Source of the DNA: Dysgonomonas sp. HDW5A
GTDB lineage: Bacteria; Bacteroidota; Bacteroidia; Bacteroidales; Dysgonomonadaceae
Reading direction: 5' to 3'
NCBI RefSeq assembly: GCF_011299555.1
Contig: NZ_CP049857.1
Coordinates: 3,038,001-3,102,000 of the forward strand
DNA: 64,000 nucleotides
Under the pieces are notes generated by a model. That model saw nothing but the letters and a program-made list of their open reading frames with translations. It had not been told where the DNA came from and ran no database searches. Below are positions 54,772 through 63,213 of the stretch, one piece after another (within the stretch, counting starts at the first letter, position 1; every line of letters begins with the position of its first letter). Made by a program: the position numbers and the translations under genes.

Positions 54772-55371
54772 ATGAAAATAAAATCAATTATACTGTCTAT
54801 TATCTGTTTACCAATTATTCAGGTTTCTGGACAAGAGAAGTTGTTAACAAAACAAATTAAAGTTGCAGAAGTGATTGATTTTGAGAAAAATATTAATGAT
54901 ATGGTTACGTTCTTTGATCAAAATGTGAGTCTGTCAAAAGATTTCTATCCTTTGGCCGATAAATATGTAACCACCCATAAACCCATTATCGCTTATCGGG
55001 ATGCATTGGTTTACCTACCAATGTATGCCGAATATTTTTATACTGCCAAAGATTCTATTGTGAGGCTAGTGTCGTATAATTGGGAAAAAGATCGTTTCGG
55101 GAATGTTTTTAAAAAGCAGATAATGTGGGAGGATGAAAGTCGAAAAATTGAAACCTATAATAAAGAGTACGACCGGATAAAACATATGTTATTTGAATCT
55201 TTTGGAAACCCAATATCATCAGATCTTTCTCCTCAGTTAACAGAAGGTGTAAATGGAAAATTTTATACAAGAGAAAGCATCTGGGAAACAGAAGACTACT
55301 ATGCTGATTTACAAATGATGTTTGGGGGGATAACTTATCGAATAAGATTTAAACTCTATTGGAAAAACTAG
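54772..55371 (+). CDS. Secreted hypothetical protein (199 aa)
   Basis: 199 residues with a signal peptide ending VSGQ. The mature part is charged, with repeated Tyr/Asp and no Cys or membrane helix; segments such as YLPMYAEYFYTAKDSIVRLV and YADLQMMFGGITYRIRFKLY alternate like beta strands. Periplasmic location likely; family not recognised. The downstream 500 bp contain no complete gene. Confidence 0.6.
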   Translation: MKIKSIILSIICLPIIQVSGQEKLLTKQIKVAEVIDFEKNINDMVTFFDQNVSLSKDFYPLADKYVTTHKPIIAYRDALVYLPMYAEYFYTAKDSIVRLVSYNWEKDRFGNVFKKQIMWEDESRKIETYNKEYDRIKHMLFESFGNPISSDLSPQLTEGVNGKFYTRESIWETEDYYADLQMMFGGITYRIRFKLYWKN

Positions 55372-55897
55372 GATTTTTTTATGATATATGAGTTCTGTAG
55401 TTAGTTATTAAGGTTTCAGACCGAAGATTAATTTCGGTATTGGTCGATTATAAATAAGTAGTGTTGGTAAGTGTATTAGTAAGGTTATCGATGTTAGCTT
55501 GTGTGAAACCATAATAGCAGATCAGGTTTTAAGGTAAATCAATTATTTTAGATATTAAAACTGTGAGTTTCATTAAATATTTTCTTTTATTAAAAATATA
55601 GTTTTGAGACTTTAAGAGTAAAATTAAGAATGGACTAGCGATAATGATGGTTTGTCGAGTTTTTACGAAAGGCTTTTAAAGTCGGAAGTCGAAAATGCTC
55701 AATTGAAAACTCAGGTAAAAGACCAGAAGAAAGAAAATCAGGAATAAAAAAATAACAAGAAATAATTAATCGATTTACTATTCTGGATAATATAAAAGGG
55801 AGAGGCTTGTAAGTCTGTGTCTTTTTGTTTAGTAATGAGGGGGCGAGAAAACTATTTATCGAATAAATTGTTTTTAATAAAAAACAATTAGACAATT
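55372..55897. other. Gene-poor gap with a decayed regulator fragment
   Basis: AT-rich spacer of 526 bp. Its only coding-like piece is the fragment at 55631-55747 described separately. A minus-strand frame at 55635-55895 lies opposite that fragment and was rejected. The right end should carry the promoter of the choloylglycine hydrolase gene. Confidence 0.5.
55631..55747 (+). pseudogene. Remnant of an HTH-regulator C-terminal coiled coil
   Basis: Thirty-eight codons reading WTSDNDGLSSFYERLLKSEV, then a coiled coil (ENAQLKTQVKDQKKENQE) to a stop. A TAA lies one codon before and there is no start codon, so it is not an intact gene. It resembles the coiled tail of XRE regulators such as the one at 4460 (ELYERMLKAEQEKVNIL), so it looks like the last part of a deleted gene. 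Confidence 0.45.
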
Positions 55898-56983
55898 ATG
55901 GTCAAGAAATTATTAACCTTACTGATCGTAACATCTGCCGTTGTTCCTCAGTATCATTCCATAGAGGCCTGTACAGGTATTACTCTGACGGCAAAAGACA
56001 ATACTCGCATTCTGGCACGGACAATAGAATGGGGAGGTAGTGAATTAAATAGCCAATATGTTATTGTGCCACGTGGTTATAAACAAAATTCTTATACGCC
56101 CGCAGGAACTTCTTCCGGCATGGAGTTTACCGCACGTTATGGCTATGTGGGTTTAGCTGTGGAACAAAAGGAATTTGTGGCGGAAGGGCTAAACGAAGTT
56201 GGTTTATCTGCCGGATTATTTTATTTCCCCGGATATGGAAAGTATGAAGATTACAGTTCGGCTCACACTACATCAAGCATTGCCGATTTGCAGTTAGTAT
56301 CATGGATGTTAGGGAATTTTAGAACCGTTGATGAGGTTAAAAATGCAATTAAGGATATCCATGTTATAGGTATTGATCCGCGTGCTTCGACTGTACATTG
56401 GCGTATTGCCGATATTTCCGGTCGTCAATTGGTACTGGAGATTGTGGATGGTCAACCGTATTTCTATGAGAATGAACTGGGTGTATTGACTAACTCACCG
56501 GGTTTTGAATGGCAAATAACAAACCTCAACAACTATGTTAACCTCTTTCCTGGTTCAGCAGAACCTAAATTGCTTGGAAATATACAGCTTATGGCTTTTG
56601 GATCGGGCAGTGGTTTTTTAGGTATACCGGGCGATGTAACTCCTCCCTCACGTTTTGTTCGTGCGGCTTTCTATCAATCGACAGCACCTCAACAAGCTAC
56701 TGCAAAGGAAACCGTCTTGCAGAGTTTTCAGATATTGAATAACTTTGATATACCTGTGGGTATTGAATTTCCTTTGGGGCAAGTTCCTGCCAATATACCG
56801 AGTGCTACTCAGTGGACTGCGTCTACGGATATGGCAAACCGTATCATCTATTACCGTACGATGTACAACAGTGCTATTCGTAGTATCGACTTGAAAGATA
56901 TCGATTTTAATAGTGTTAAATACCGTGCCGTACCTCTCGATGAGATAAAACAACAACCTGTAATATCAGTGAAGATTAATTGA
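55898..56983 (+). CDS. Choloylglycine hydrolase-family Ntn amidase (bile salt hydrolase/PVA-like)
   Basis: 361 residues. A signal peptide is removed right before Cys25 (SIEAC TGITL), leaving the N-terminal nucleophile Cys of Ntn hydrolases. Arg41 (LARTIEW) stands 16 residues after it, as in bile salt hydrolases; the next acidic residue is Glu44 where classical enzymes have Asp. Later blocks GLNEVGLSAGLFYFPGY, WRIADISGRQLVLEI, GVLTNSPGFEWQI and ILNNFDIPVGIEF follow the family. Substrate may be conjugated bile salts, penicillin V or acyl-homoserine lactones; the sequence alone does not decide. Exported to the periplasm. Confidence 0.88.
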   Translation: MVKKLLTLLIVTSAVVPQYHSIEACTGITLTAKDNTRILARTIEWGGSELNSQYVIVPRGYKQNSYTPAGTSSGMEFTARYGYVGLAVEQKEFVAEGLNEVGLSAGLFYFPGYGKYEDYSSAHTTSSIADLQLVSWMLGNFRTVDEVKNAIKDIHVIGIDPRASTVHWRIADISGRQLVLEIVDGQPYFYENELGVLTNSPGFEWQITNLNNYVNLFPGSAEPKLLGNIQLMAFGSGSGFLGIPGDVTPPSRFVRAAFYQSTAPQQATAKETVLQSFQILNNFDIPVGIEFPLGQVPANIPSATQWTASTDMANRIIYYRTMYNSAIRSIDLKDIDFNSVKYRAVPLDEIKQQPVISVKIN

Positions 56984-57014
56984 TGGGGTACTTTCTGTTA
57001 TGTATATATGGGAT

Positions 57015-57060
57015 AAAAAAAGAAAGAGATACAAATTACATTGTATCTCTTTCTTTTTTT
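57015..57060. terminator. Bidirectional terminator between amidase gene and queF
   Basis: Perfect 20-base arms (57015-57034 and 57041-57060) with loop ATTACA; A-run on the left and T-run on the right serve both strands. The right arm overlaps the last bases of queF on the minus strand. Confidence 0.85.
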
Positions 57061-57541
57061 ATCCTTTGTAATCTTGTTGCGGATTTCTGTTGAAGAGTCT
57101 TGTCTTTGCCAGCTGCTCGTATTCTGTACCCGGACGACCGTAGTTGGCATACGGATAGATGCTAATACCTCCACGTGGCGTAAATACACCAATAACTTCG
57201 ATGTATCGAGGATCCATCAACTTGATAAGGTCTTTCATAATGATATTCATACAATCTTCATGAAAAGCCCCGTGATTGCGGAAACTGAAAAGATATAGTT
57301 TCAGACTTTTGCTTTCCACCATATTTATTTCGGGGATATAATTGATATGGATAGTTGCAAAATCGGGCTGTCCTGTAATCGGGCATAGGCTTGTAAATTC
57401 GGGACAATTGAATGCTACCCAATAATCGTTTTCGGGGTGCTTGTTGGTAAAAGCTTCCAGTACTTCGGGAGCATAATTGTCTTTATATTCGGTTTTACCT
57501 CCCAATAGCGAAAGGTTTTCCAATTGTTTATCTTGATGCAT
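57059..57541 (-). CDS. queF: NADPH-dependent 7-cyano-7-deazaguanine reductase QueF
   Basis: 160 residues, the short single-domain type. Catalytic Cys53 and Asp60 in [17 protein letters not shown], substrate/NADPH-binding [20 protein letters not shown] and [11 protein letters not shown]. It reduces the nitrile preQ0 to preQ1 with NADPH in queuosine synthesis. On the same strand as queC, with one unrelated-looking secreted gene between; queD and queE are not in the window. Confidence 0.93.
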   Translation of the reverse strand: MHQDKQLENLSLLGGKTEYKDNYAPEVLEAFTNKHPENDYWVAFNCPEFTSLCPITGQPDFATIHINYIPEINMVESKSLKLYLFSFRNHGAFHEDCMNIIMKDLIKLMDPRYIEVIGVFTPRGGISIYPYANYGRPGTEYEQLAKTRLFNRNPQQDYKG

Positions 57542-57657
57542 AATCTTTCTTTTTTGATAATTTCTTTCGAAATGTATTTACTCTACTTTTAGAGTTTTAT
57601 ATGATTGAAAATAAAGGTTCTCCTTTTACCAGTGCAACCTTTGGGTGATTTGTATTT

Positions 57658-57684
57658 TGCCTTGGTGTAAAATGAAACAAGGCA
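57658..57684 (-). terminator. Weak hairpin after the 240-aa secreted gene
   Basis: Seven-base arms TGCCTTG / CAAGGCA with a 13-base loop just downstream of the stop on the minus strand, without a U-tract. It may stabilise the 3' end or weakly terminate before queF. Confidence 0.35.
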
Positions 57685-57692
57685 TTAAGGTC

Positions 57693-58415
57693 TTAGTCGG
57701 TAAAGCATTGAGGGCCTGCCATTCCTCCCGTATATTTCAATACTACGTTCTTTTTATAATACACATATTGACACCCATCGTTAAATTCCTTGATCTGAGG
57801 AACAGTTAACAAGGGAGTAGGGAAGATGAGATACGAATATTTACCCAATCCGCTTCTGGCAAAACCCACTTCGGTTTGATCTCCATTCTGAAGCGATATG
57901 CAGTTTGCCATTTGCATCATATTTTTAATCCCACTGAATGTCATCGGATCCCAACCAATAACCTTTAGCAGATTATACAATGTATCCGAATCGTATTCTA
58001 TGTCCCAGTCGCCATCAACCAATATAGGGTCGCCCTTAGGATTCTTTTTAAATATCTGCAGGTCTATCCCTTCTACGGTATGAAGGATATCATCCTTCGT
58101 TCTGATTTCCAGAGATACAATAAAATCTTTAGGAATCGATTTATTGAATTCATTTGCCAGATTCTCGATTTCGACAGACCTTTCCTCATAATTTTGTATA
58201 AGTTCGGCTTTGCTGCTCATGGGCATCGAATAAACTTTCAGCATGATTGCTTTAATCGTATCGTTAGCCAGATCGTAATCGTGTTTGGCTTCGGCAAGAG
58301 CCTTAGGGGAAAACTTAAGATTCAGTGCATCGAATATCAAGTCTGTTTTAGTACTTTGTGCCATGCATGTAATGCTAAAGCAGAATATACCGAATGCGAG
58401 CAGAATTTTTTTCAT
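57693..58415 (-). CDS. Secreted hypothetical protein (240 aa) between queC and queF
   Basis: 240 residues with a signal peptide ending CMAQ. Mature part is soluble, mixed alpha/beta (IMLKVYSMPMSSKAELIQNY; DFIVSLEIRTKDD; MMQMANCISLQNGDQTEVGF), with two C-terminal Cys/Gly-rich strands (NDGCQYVYYKKNVVLKYTGG). Family not recognised. A weak stem (57658-57664 / 57678-57684) follows its stop. Its place between two queuosine genes may be chance. Confidence 0.6.
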   Translation of the reverse strand: MKKILLAFGIFCFSITCMAQSTKTDLIFDALNLKFSPKALAEAKHDYDLANDTIKAIMLKVYSMPMSSKAELIQNYEERSVEIENLANEFNKSIPKDFIVSLEIRTKDDILHTVEGIDLQIFKKNPKGDPILVDGDWDIEYDSDTLYNLLKVIGWDPMTFSGIKNMMQMANCISLQNGDQTEVGFARSGLGKYSYLIFPTPLLTVPQIKEFNDGCQYVYYKKNVVLKYTGGMAGPQCFTD

Positions 58416-58469
58416 TTATTATGAGTGATATTTTAATATAAAGGCTGGGATTCCAAAGAAACAAAAAAA

Positions 58470-59138
58470 TCAGAGATTTTGTTTTCTAACCTTTAAATAA
58501 TTTTCTAAACCTTGTTTACGTAACTGGCATGACGGGCATTCGCCACAACCATCGGCAGGTACTCCATTGTAGCAGGTAAGCGTTTCGTTTCTGATGAGGT
58601 CAAAAACGCCCAGTTCGTCCGATAGTTTCCATACGGCTGTTTTATCTCTCCACATGAGTGGGGTATGTATCTGAAAATGTTCATCCATTGCCAGATTGAT
58701 ACTTGTATTGGCAGACATGATAAACGTATCCCTGCAATCGGGGTAACCGCTGTAATCGGCTTCCGAAACTCCCGTAACAATATGACGGATGCCGTGGCTG
58801 CGTGCAATTACTGCCGCAAAGGTAAGAAACAAGAGGTTACGTCCCGGAACAAAAGTGTTTGGGTAAGCATCCGCAGGTTTTTCCTTATCCATTGTTACCG
58901 AATTATCGGTCAGTGAATTGGTCGATAGATGACTGATGATAGAAGCATCCAGCTTTTGGAAGGGTACTCCTGCACGTTGTGCAATTCCTTCGGCAATTTC
59001 AACTTCTTGCGAATGGCGTTGTCCGTATGTAAAACAGAGTGTACGGACTGATGCGAAATGTTTCAATGCCCAAAACAGGCATGTGGTGGAGTCTTGGCCA
59101 CCCGAAAATAAGACTAGGGCAGATTCTTTTGATTTCAT
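58470..59138 (-). CDS. queC: 7-cyano-7-deazaguanine synthase QueC
   Basis: 222 residues. PP-loop SGGQDSTT (12-19), conserved [13 protein letters not shown], and the zinc site C189, C198, C201, C204 ([20 protein letters not shown]). It turns 7-carboxy-7-deazaguanine into preQ0 with ATP and ammonia. Start ATG 59138 is preceded by an A-rich leader of about 67 nt carrying a possible pseudoknot, and by a canonical promoter at 59209-59239. Confidence 0.95.
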   Translation of the reverse strand: MKSKESALVLFSGGQDSTTCLFWALKHFASVRTLCFTYGQRHSQEVEIAEGIAQRAGVPFQKLDASIISHLSTNSLTDNSVTMDKEKPADAYPNTFVPGRNLLFLTFAAVIARSHGIRHIVTGVSEADYSGYPDCRDTFIMSANTSINLAMDEHFQIHTPLMWRDKTAVWKLSDELGVFDLIRNETLTCYNGVPADGCGECPSCQLRKQGLENYLKVRKQNL

Positions 59139-59147
59139 TTTTTAATT

Positions 59148-59190
59148 ACTTTGTTTTTTACGTGGTTTATCCTAAGCTACACGGAAAAGG
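59148..59190 (-). promoter_or_regulatory. Possible preQ1-like pseudoknot in queC leader
   Basis: On the minus strand: a four-base stem CGTG/CACG (59180-59183 and 59161-59164) closes a 15-nt loop ending in C, and an A-rich tail TAAAAAACAAAGT follows. The tail's AAGT can pair with GCTT in the loop. This is the topology of class I preQ1 riboswitches (hairpin, loop C, A-rich tail), in front of a queuosine gene. The stem is short and the sequence departs from the consensus, so this is a hypothesis. Confidence 0.35.
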
Positions 59191-59208
59191 CTGTTCCTCT
59201 TCGTCCGA

Positions 59209-59239
59209 CAAAGATAATTATAAGCATGTGATAAACAAA
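59209..59239 (-). promoter_or_regulatory. queC promoter
   Basis: On the minus strand TTTG (59236-59239) is followed after exactly 19 bp by TATCTTTG (59209-59216), matching the Bacteroidota -33/-7 consensus. The predicted start is about 67 nt upstream of the queC ATG. Confidence 0.75.
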
Positions 59240-59244
59240 AAAGC

Positions 59245-59262
59245 TAGCCCTTGTTTGGGCTA
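59245..59262 (-). terminator. Terminator of the CYTH operon
   Basis: Stem TAGCCC / GGGCTA with loop TTGTTT; on the minus strand it is followed by GC and TTTTTT. It lies 83 bp after the stop of the 490-residue membrane-protein gene and just before the queC promoter. Confidence 0.8.
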
Positions 59263-59344
59263 ACTCTTATTCTTTTTTATAGATGAAGTTTATATCTTTT
59301 CGGAGATATTCTTGTTGTCAAGATAAGAAAACGAGCCAACGTTT

Positions 59345-60817
59345 TTAATCGTAAATCTCAGTAATCTCTTTGATCCCCCCACGATTAAACAGGAGACGAA
59401 ACTTCCTGAAATACAGATTCTCGTGTCCTTGACATCGTAGTATAAAATGAAGGGCATACACCTTTTCGCTTGTCATTTTTATATATCCGTCCTGCTCGTC
59501 GGGAATGTAAATAGGAATATACTCATTATCCATTTTCTGTATAAAATGGGTGAGGTTGAATCGGGTGACATCATTTATACCGACAAACTGATAGCCCTTA
59601 TACCTGTTGATAGATGATGAGGATAAGTTTACCAGCTTTTTGTAGAGGATAATCTGTTCGTTGTAAATCTTGTTTTCGGCTTCTACCAAAGGAGTTCTTT
59701 TGCGTATACTCATTATTTCGGCAGGTACTTTCGATTCGATGGCGAAGTCGAAAGCCTCTTTAGTCCAGCCTATTTTTTTGTTTTGTATCTCAAGTTCTCG
59801 TTTTGTATCAAAATACTTTTTACCCAATTGAGTACTGAAGTAGTATCGCATCAGGTCTTTTATTCTGTCTTTGAATACATAGCTTATCACAAGGGCAAAA
59901 AACAGCGGTGTTGTAAAATTACCATAATGCAATTGTGCCGAAAACGATACAACGGTGGCAAAAATCATAGATGTGGCAGCCGCTATTCCATAATAGAATT
60001 GTTCGGCTAAGGCTCCATCTTTTCTCTTTTTAGTATACAGAAAGAGGTCGCTTTCTATAAATTTTTTGAGGATTCCCCTTCTCATTACCACCAGATAGTT
60101 TGTAGATGTGTCCGTGGTATCGAGCAGCGAATATCCTTTTTCTTTTTTGTATTGATTCTCAGAATTGACTAATTCCAAGAGTGAATTTTTAACTTTTGTA
60201 TATACAAGCCTGTTCTCAAGTCCTCTCATCATTCTGAAAGTCTGCTGTTGAACGATATTGCCAATAAAGTCATCGCCAAACATAAAGTATTGCCGTTCGT
60301 CTTCGGTGACCGACGAATTGTTGACTATGGTTTCGAGCTTGCGGTAGTGGCGGGTAATAGATGTCATGTCGTGAATATATTCACGTACTAACTCTGCTAC
60401 CTTATTTTCATCTTTCTCTTCTATAATAAAATAGGCTCTGTCGCGTGAGGCACTTTTAAATATAGACGAAAACATCTTGATCTGGAACGTATAATTTGAG
60501 AGGTTTTCTTCCGAAGTGGTATCGACCAGAAGGTTCTCAAAAGCTCTTTCCAATCTGCTTAGCGGGCTGTTCTCCGAAGCATAAATATCCTTTAACCGAT
60601 AGATGGGTGTGATAAGCCTCACATTAGACTGTGTATCTTTATAGAACTGTTCTTTGGAATAGGTCGAACGGTTTATATCGAGGCTATTGGGTACAAACAT
60701 CCACGTGTTGATACTGAATTCGTTTATATCATTTTCTGCTGATTTTCGGGTGGCTATAAATGATATTTTAAATTCAAAAGAAAACTTGTCGTGTATCTTT
60801 ACCTTTACATCAATCAT
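59345..60817 (-). CDS. Conserved-type membrane protein coupled to CYTH gene (490 aa)
   Basis: 490 residues. A long soluble N-terminal part (1-270) with basic motifs, two adjacent transmembrane helices (about 275-294 and 301-315), then a soluble C-terminal part (320-490). There is no signal peptide. Its ATG (60815-60817) follows the stop of the CYTH gene with no gap (TGAATG), so the two are tightly coupled. I do not recognise a family name. Because CYTH enzymes act on triphosphates or polyphosphate, a linked membrane function is possible but unproven. Confidence 0.65.
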   Translation of the reverse strand: MIDVKVKIHDKFSFEFKISFIATRKSAENDINEFSINTWMFVPNSLDINRSTYSKEQFYKDTQSNVRLITPIYRLKDIYASENSPLSRLERAFENLLVDTTSEENLSNYTFQIKMFSSIFKSASRDRAYFIIEEKDENKVAELVREYIHDMTSITRHYRKLETIVNNSSVTEDERQYFMFGDDFIGNIVQQQTFRMMRGLENRLVYTKVKNSLLELVNSENQYKKEKGYSLLDTTDTSTNYLVVMRRGILKKFIESDLFLYTKKRKDGALAEQFYYGIAAATSMIFATVVSFSAQLHYGNFTTPLFFALVISYVFKDRIKDLMRYYFSTQLGKKYFDTKRELEIQNKKIGWTKEAFDFAIESKVPAEIMSIRKRTPLVEAENKIYNEQIILYKKLVNLSSSSINRYKGYQFVGINDVTRFNLTHFIQKMDNEYIPIYIPDEQDGYIKMTSEKVYALHFILRCQGHENLYFRKFRLLFNRGGIKEITEIYD

Positions 60818-61297
60818 TCAGGCTTTCCAGTTTTTATATGGATTCTTTACCAACTGCGAGTTATAGTAGCGAACATCGCCCGTTACTTCTTGTCCCAGCC
60901 AAGATGGCTTTTCGAACTTCTCGTCTTCTGACTTAAGTTCTATCTCGGCCATTATAAGCCCTTCGTTATCGCCGTGAAACTCGTCAACTTCGTAGGTGTG
61001 TATTCCTGCTTGAATGAGGTAACGCACTTTATCGATCACTCCCGGATCGCAAAGTTTCATTAACTGATCGGCATCTTCTACCGAGATCTCTTTTTCCCAT
61101 TCGAAACGGCTCAATCCCGAATCGTTACCTGCCCCTTTGATTGTAATAAATCCCTTATCGCCCTTTATGCGTATGCGTACCGCACGCCCTTCGGTGTTAC
61201 AAGCCATATAGCCTTGCGTAACCCGTTCAGATTGGTAGGCTTCGGATTTAAAATCGCCTGTGATGAGAAATTTACGTTCTATTTCGATATTCGGCAT
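60818..61297 (-). CDS. CYTH-domain triphosphate tunnel metalloenzyme
   Basis: 159 residues. The N-terminal ExExK signature is present (EIERKFLITG), followed by RVTQGYMACNTEGRAVRIRI, FITIKGAGNDSGLSRFEWEK and YEVDEFHGDNEGLIMAEIEL, which supply the charged residues lining the tunnel. Close relatives hydrolyse tripolyphosphate or inorganic triphosphates with Mg2+/Mn2+; others are class IV adenylate cyclases. The single domain and length fit the bacterial NeuTTM-like group. First gene of a two-gene operon. Confidence 0.88.
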   Translation of the reverse strand: MPNIEIERKFLITGDFKSEAYQSERVTQGYMACNTEGRAVRIRIKGDKGFITIKGAGNDSGLSRFEWEKEISVEDADQLMKLCDPGVIDKVRYLIQAGIHTYEVDEFHGDNEGLIMAEIELKSEDEKFEKPSWLGQEVTGDVRYYNSQLVKNPYKNWKA

Positions 61298-61333
61298 AGT
61301 TTAGGGTGTCTTTTTTCTACTTAAAAAAATAGT

Positions 61334-61369
61334 AATTGAACAACTTGCTTAAAACCAGGTTGTTCAATT
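61334..61369 (-). terminator. Hairpin after DUF4831 gene
   Basis: Eleven-base perfect arms AATTGAACAAC / GTTGTTCAATT (61334-61344 and 61359-61369). On the minus strand it follows the DUF4831 stop by about 47 bp and leads into ACTATTTTTTT, a good intrinsic terminator. Confidence 0.8.
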
Positions 61370-61416
61370 ATATCTATCGGTTGTTTTATACAAACGCAAC
61401 AAAAGGTCGGTGACCC

Positions 61417-62502
61417 TTATTGTATAATTTGCTTGATAGCTCCCATTTCGGGGAAGAATATCACTTTGATTGGCAGTTTGTTATTATCGAACATCTTGGG
61501 TATGAGTACCTCTTGTTTTCCGTATTGCACTACGTCCACTTCTTTATTAACCCAAGTTTTGTTTGCAAACTCAATTTGTAAAGATGCTTTGGCAGGTATA
61601 TTATATATGATGCCTTTTGCAAATTTCTCGTCCCAAGCTTTTTGATCTTTAGGACTTAGTATAGCAGGCTCGCCTGCGGGTTCCTTGTTGATCAGCGTAA
61701 GAGTAACGGGTGCACCTGCCATATTGTTACCGTCCACAAAACCCAATTTAGATGAGAATCTGAATACAACCTGATCGTTTAAATCGCTAGTGGTAGGCAA
61801 TACCGTAAATGTTTTGCTGATATTTTCTACCGTTTCGCTTCCTGTAAACATCGAAGTTAAAGCCTTTTCTTGTAAGTCGAGACGCTCCATAACCAGTTTA
61901 TAAGCATTACCATCGGGTGGCATATTGTCGGCTTCGCCAGTTAATATATTGTTTCGGGTTTCGCGAAGCAAGAATATTTGTTTCGAAATCAGTTCGGCTT
62001 GTTTGGCTTTAGAGCCTGCACGCAATGTTTCCTCCGAAAGAAACGAGTTAGGGTTGGGTAGGGGTTTATTGCCTTCGTCCGCAGCAGAATTCGTAGCTTC
62101 ATCCGCAGGTGAAAATTGTGCATCGGCATTAATGGCACAAATAAGACCATCTTTGGTAAGTGTAACAAAGGGGGCAGTTGTGCCGCTTCTGAATTCTACC
62201 AGATAGCTTTTTTCTTTATCGGGTACCCCTCCTGTAGACGCTGTTAAGCCGGTCATGGTATATACCGTTTCGTCCTGAATGATGGGGTTTGATATATTGA
62301 GGTATCTTTCTGCATATTCGTAAAATTCGCCTGCCTTACGCACTGTTTTAGTCGCATCGGCTTTAATCAATATCGTCGTTTTGGGGAGCGAGTATGCAAC
62401 TCCAAAGTCATTGCTTTTTACAGCACTCATTTTTACTGTATTCTGAGCGGGTAAAGCACTAGCTAATAGCAATGATAATAGTCCTATATAATATTGTTTC
62501 AT
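61417..62502 (-). CDS. DUF4831-family secreted protein
   Basis: 361 residues with signal peptide ending LPAQ. The order NDFGVAYSLPKTTILIKADA, TVRKAGEFYEYAERYLNISN, LLRETRNNILTGEADNMPPD and GIIYNIPAKASLQIEFANKT is typical of DUF4831 proteins, which are found across Bacteroidales as single genes. Function of the family is unknown to me. Periplasmic or outer-membrane-associated. Terminators lie on both sides, so it is monocistronic. Confidence 0.85.
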   Translation of the reverse strand: MKQYYIGLLSLLLASALPAQNTVKMSAVKSNDFGVAYSLPKTTILIKADATKTVRKAGEFYEYAERYLNISNPIIQDETVYTMTGLTASTGGVPDKEKSYLVEFRSGTTAPFVTLTKDGLICAINADAQFSPADEATNSAADEGNKPLPNPNSFLSEETLRAGSKAKQAELISKQIFLLRETRNNILTGEADNMPPDGNAYKLVMERLDLQEKALTSMFTGSETVENISKTFTVLPTTSDLNDQVVFRFSSKLGFVDGNNMAGAPVTLTLINKEPAGEPAILSPKDQKAWDEKFAKGIIYNIPAKASLQIEFANKTWVNKEVDVVQYGKQEVLIPKMFDNNKLPIKVIFFPEMGAIKQIIQ

Positions 62503-62593
62503 ATCTGTATTTTCTGAATTTGTACCGAATACAAATCTAATAAAATTATTTTAGGCTTCTATATTTTTAGCCTGGATATCTGTATAAAGCAAC

Positions 62594-62625
62594 AAAGACC
62601 GGCATTTATCTGAATGTCGGTCTTT
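62594..62625 (-). terminator. Hairpin after PepSY-like gene
   Basis: Thirteen-base arms AAAGACCGGCATT / AATGTCGGTCTTT (one G-T pair) with loop TATCTG. It lies 29 bp beyond the PepSY-like stop on the minus strand, without a long U-tract. Confidence 0.7.
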
Positions 62626-62653
62626 CTCTTACGTATCTACTTTATGTGTCCTG

Positions 62654-63103
62654 TTATCTCTTTATAACATTGCCTTTACTGTCGAATACTATATTACGAT
62701 GGCGATCATAACCTTTGTTACTTTCGAATTTTATACCAACCGAATAAGTTATCGATCCGTTTTGAACTTTTTTGTTTGCACCTAAAACCTGTGCGTTTTT
62801 GTAGTTCTTTTTTACATAGTCAGTGGCAAATGAAGGAATATCTTTTATCAGCATATCTTCTTTCGATGATATTAAAGTGCCGTTAGTCGAAATATCCAAC
62901 TCTACTTCTCTGCCCTCGTATCTGAATTCGGCTTCGTAATAACCTTTCTTCGATTTATCTTCCCACTCAACATGGGTTGCTTTGGGATAATGTTTCGAAA
63001 CATATGCTTTTACATTGGCAGGGACATTTTCAGGTAGAATGTCTTTTGCCTGTATTGTAAATGAGGCTATTGCCATTATTAATAAAAAAAATACTTTTTT
63101 CAT
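62654..63103 (-). CDS. PepSY-like secreted protein (149 aa)
   Basis: 149 residues with signal peptide ending IQAK. Two PepSY-like repeats follow: VPANVKAYVSKHYPKATHVE with YYEAEFRYEGREVELDIST, and IPSFATDYVKKNYKNAQVLG with ITYSVGIKFES. This putative beta-lactamase-inhibitor-like/PepSY-like family is common in Bacteroidota as a periplasmic protein of unknown role, often induced with two-component systems. Monocistronic. Confidence 0.85.
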   Translation of the reverse strand: MKKVFFLLIMAIASFTIQAKDILPENVPANVKAYVSKHYPKATHVEWEDKSKKGYYEAEFRYEGREVELDISTNGTLISSKEDMLIKDIPSFATDYVKKNYKNAQVLGANKKVQNGSITYSVGIKFESNKGYDRHRNIVFDSKGNVIKR

Positions 63104-63213
63104 ATTAGCTATTTTAAATTAGTGGTTTTTTAGGTCTGAGACCTGTTTGTTTTATCTTGTCAAGTATTCAGTACAACGGATGGTTGTATTGATCTTATAT
63201 TACATACTCATGG

